From NCBI RefSeq assembly GCF_001482365.1, contig NZ_CP013254.1, forward strand, positions 1,426,001-1,490,000: a stretch of 64,000 nt of DNA. The letters run 5' to 3'. Source of the stretch: Kocuria flava (lineage in GTDB: Bacteria; Actinomycetota; Actinomycetes; Actinomycetales; Micrococcaceae). The position numbers and the translations under genes were made by a program. This document shows positions 62,051 to 64,000 of the stretch, one piece after another. Within the stretch, counting starts at the first letter, position 1. Each line of letters opens with the position of its first letter. Below the pieces are notes generated by a model. The model was not told where the DNA came from, did not search any database, and saw only the letters and a list, made by a program, of their open reading frames with translations.

Positions 62051-62985
62051 GCACCACCGAGATCGAGGTCGGCACGACCGCCGACCCCCGCCGCTACGAG
62101 CACCTCAGCCGCATCCGGCTCGAGGACCCCCGGGCGGTGCAGCGGGCGGCCGACTCCCGGCGCCGCCACCCCGGGCTCGTCTACGGCCGGCAGAACTTCA
62201 TCGTCGCCGCCGACCACCCCGCCCGCGGGGCCCTCACCGTCCGCGGGGACGAGCGCGCGATGGCCGACCGCCGGGACCTGCTCGACCGGCTGCTCGTCGC
62301 GCTGGCCAACCCCCGCGTGGACGGCGTGCTCGCGTCCCCGGACGTGCTGGACGACCTGCTGCTGCTCGGGGCCCTGGACGGCAAGCTCGTCTTCGGGTCC
62401 ATGAACCGCGGCGGGCTGCCCGGGCTGGTCAACGAGATCGACGACCGCTTCACCGGTCACACCGCCGACGCGCTGGACCGCATCGGCGCCGACGGCGGCA
62501 AGATGCTCACCCGCATCTGCTTCGAGGACCCGCACACGACCTCCGTCCTGGAGGCCACCGCCCAGGCCGTGGACGCCCTCTCCCGGCTCGGCCTCGTGGC
62601 CATGGTCGAGCCCTTCATCTCCCGGACCACCGACCGCGGGATCGTCAACGACCTCTCCACCGACGCCGTGATCCGCTCCGTGGCCATCGCCCAGGGCCTC
62701 GGCGGGTCCTCCGCCCACACGTGGATGAAGCTGCCCGTGGTCGGGGAGATGGAGCGGGTCATGGCCGCCACCACCCTGCCCACGGTGCTGCTGGGCGGCG
62801 ACCCGTCCGGTGAGCCCGAGGAGGTCTTCGCGACCTGGGCCGCCGCGCTCGCCCTGCCCGGCGTGCAGGGCCTGACGGTCGGGCGGACCCTGCTCTACCC
62901 GGAGGACGGCGACGTCGCCGGGGCCGTGGCCACCGCCGCGTCGCTGCTGAAGGGCCACCCGGCCCAGGAAGGAGTCGCTCGATGA
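62047..62985 (+). CDS. Cgl0159-family (beta/alpha)8 protein, aldolase-like
   Basis: 312 residues, barrel fold of the DeoC/FbaB-type class I aldolases; this is the Cgl0159 family found in corynebacterial inositol clusters. Relevant stretches: VYGRQNFIVAADHPARGAL near residue 45, GADGGKMLTRICFED with a candidate Schiff-base Lys, and HTWMKLPVVGEMERV with another. It may split 6-phospho-5-dehydro-2-deoxygluconate, the IolJ step, since iolJ has not yet appeared in the operon; this is inference. ATGA overlaps at both ends. Confidence 0.82.
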   Translation: MSTTEIEVGTTADPRRYEHLSRIRLEDPRAVQRAADSRRRHPGLVYGRQNFIVAADHPARGALTVRGDERAMADRRDLLDRLLVALANPRVDGVLASPDVLDDLLLLGALDGKLVFGSMNRGGLPGLVNEIDDRFTGHTADALDRIGADGGKMLTRICFEDPHTTSVLEATAQAVDALSRLGLVAMVEPFISRTTDRGIVNDLSTDAVIRSVAIAQGLGGSSAHTWMKLPVVGEMERVMAATTLPTVLLGGDPSGEPEEVFATWAAALALPGVQGLTVGRTLLYPEDGDVAGAVATAASLLKGHPAQEGVAR

Positions 62986-64000
62986 GCACCCGCACCCTCT
63001 CCGTCTCCCAGGCGCTCGTGGAGTTCCTGGCCAACCAGTGGACGGTCGACCGCGTGGGCGGCACCGAGCACCGGGAACGGACGATCCCCGGGATGTTCGG
63101 CATCTTCGGCCACGGCAACGTGGCCGGCGTCGGGCAGGCGCTCAAGCAGTACCAGGCGAGCGACCCCCGGCTGATGCCCTACTACCAGGGCCGCAACGAG
63201 CAGGCGCAGGTCCACCAGGCCGTCGGCTGGGCCCGGCACACCCGGCGCCGCTCCACCTTCGCGGTGAGCACCTCGATCGGCCCCGGCGCGACCAACATGG
63301 TCACCGGCGCCGCCCTGGCGACCACCAACCGGCTGCCGGCGCTGCTGCTGCCCTCCGACCAGTTCGCGTCCCGCGCCCCCGACCCCGTGCTCCAGCAGCT
63401 CGAGCGCCCCGACGCCGGGGACCTGACGGTCAACGACGTCTTCCGCCCGGTCTCCCGGTTCTTCGACCGGGTCTGGCGGCCCGAGCAGCTGTTCTCCGCG
63501 CTGCTCAACGGGATGCGCGTGCTCACCGACCCGGCCGAGACCGGTGCGGTGACCATCGCCCTGCCCCAGGACGTGCAGGCCGAGACGCTCGAGGTGCCCG
63601 AGGAGTTCCTCGCCCCGCGGGAGTGGCGGATCCGCCGCCCCGCCCCGGAGGAGGAGGACGTCCGCGCGGCCGTCGCCGCGATCCGGGCCGCCGAGCGGCC
63701 CGTCGTGATCGCCGGCGGCGGGGTGCACTACGCCTTCGCGACCGAGGCGCTGCGGGAGTTCGCCGAGACCACCGGCATCCCCGTGGCCTACACCCAGGCC
63801 GGGGTCGGCGTGCTCGACTGGGACCACCCCCGGTGCCTGGGCGCGGTGGGCTCCACCGGGTCCACCGCCGCGAACGCCGTGGTGGCGGAAGCGGACCTCG
63901 TGATCGGCATCGGCACCCGCTACGAGGACTTCACCACCGCCTCCCGCACCGCCTTCCAGCACCCCGGGGTGCGCTTCCTCAACATCAACGTGGCCGCGTT
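62982..64000 (+). CDS. iolD: 3D-(3,5/4)-trihydroxycyclohexane-1,2-dione hydrolase, N-terminal part
   Basis: The gene runs off the window; 339 complete codons are visible out of about 640 expected. It is a thiamine-diphosphate enzyme: LSVSQALVEFLANQ, GMFGIFGHGNVAGVGQAL, and the catalytic Glu in QGRNEQAQVHQAVGWAR are typical of IolD, with the central domain (AERPVVIAGGGVHYAFA) starting near residue 230. It opens the ring of the diketo-inositol made by IolE. ATG 62982 overlaps the preceding stop. Confidence 0.93.
   Translation, partial: MSTRTLSVSQALVEFLANQWTVDRVGGTEHRERTIPGMFGIFGHGNVAGVGQALKQYQASDPRLMPYYQGRNEQAQVHQAVGWARHTRRRSTFAVSTSIGPGATNMVTGAALATTNRLPALLLPSDQFASRAPDPVLQQLERPDAGDLTVNDVFRPVSRFFDRVWRPEQLFSALLNGMRVLTDPAETGAVTIALPQDVQAETLEVPEEFLAPREWRIRRPAPEEEDVRAAVAAIRAAERPVVIAGGGVHYAFATEALREFAETTGIPVAYTQAGVGVLDWDHPRCLGAVGSTGSTAANAVVAEADLVIGIGTRYEDFTTASRTAFQHPGVRFLNINVAA

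Overview
The window is very GC-rich and tightly packed. It reads as chromosome of a Micrococcaceae actinobacterium, most like Kocuria or a close relative. This rests on gene content: DUF3027, DUF3263, DUF3817 and TIGR03085 family genes, a CIRCE-controlled groEL2, a combined fru-ptsI-ptsH operon, a pcrA then sucCD order, and a corynebacterial-type iol cluster with a Cgl0159-family gene. The genus is inferred from gene families, not from a database match. No CRISPR array, IS element, prophage or known defence system is visible.

Layout. 1-5 kb: the end of a fatty acyl-CoA reductase/HAD fusion, a TetR regulator, a DUF4032 gene and an RpiR regulator. 4.3-6.6 kb: trehalose synthesis (otsA-otsB, minus strand). 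6.8-8.9 kb: a DsbA-like membrane protein, tRNA-Thr(UGU), and an unusual His/Asp/Arg-rich secreted protein in a lower-GC pocket. 9.2-12.2 kb: a lipoprotein and an LGFP-repeat/L,D-transpeptidase-like envelope protein. 12.2-17.2 kb: a TIGR03085 gene, then a DUF3817 protein behind a heterodimeric ABC exporter. 17.4-23.5 kb: one operon holding a whole fructose phosphotransferase route (fruR-fruK-fruA-ptsI-ptsH). 23.6-29.7 kb: an ATP-grasp ligase, a MurJ-like flippase, a FemX-like peptidyl transferase and a ThrE-like exporter, mostly envelope functions. 29.7-35.2 kb: siderophore-interacting protein, ung, SDR, DUF3263, a shortened LytR_C-like relic, GNAT and groEL2 behind two CIRCE operators. 35.3-44.6 kb: MgtC-like protein, RNase HI fusion, a two-component system, a cold-shock protein, DUF3027, an MFS exporter, serC and a DtxR/IdeR iron repressor. 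45-47.5 kb: two secreted NlpC/P60-type cell-wall hydrolases, the first behind a ydaO-type c-di-AMP riboswitch. 47.5-53.2 kb: a DUF4031-HD-NUDIX triple fusion, tRNA-Arg(CCU), a membrane protein, an NHL-propeller protein and pcrA. 53.4-64 kb: a sugar porter, a membrane protein, sucCD, a tautomerase and a myo-inositol operon cut off in iolD by the window edge.

How the parts fit. Several blocks concern the envelope and carbon entry: trehalose synthesis, fructose PTS, inositol catabolism with a possibly co-regulated sugar porter, and cell-wall enzymes under c-di-AMP control. Operons are coupled by ATGA, GTGA or TGATG overlaps. Many single genes lack a leader: a TANNNT -10 box lies only 6-8 bases before the ATG, with no Shine-Dalgarno sequence. 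Transcription units end in long, often perfect, GC-rich hairpins without a T tract.

The most interesting items are the His/Asp/Arg-rich protein beside tRNA-Thr, the c-di-AMP riboswitch with helically phased direct repeats upstream, the recurrent leaderless promoter layout, the coupled mini-ORF before the RpiR regulator, a CTG start that overlaps a stop codon, the triple-domain NUDIX fusion and a candidate shared operator for inositol genes and sugar porter. I saw no clearly novel multi-gene system.
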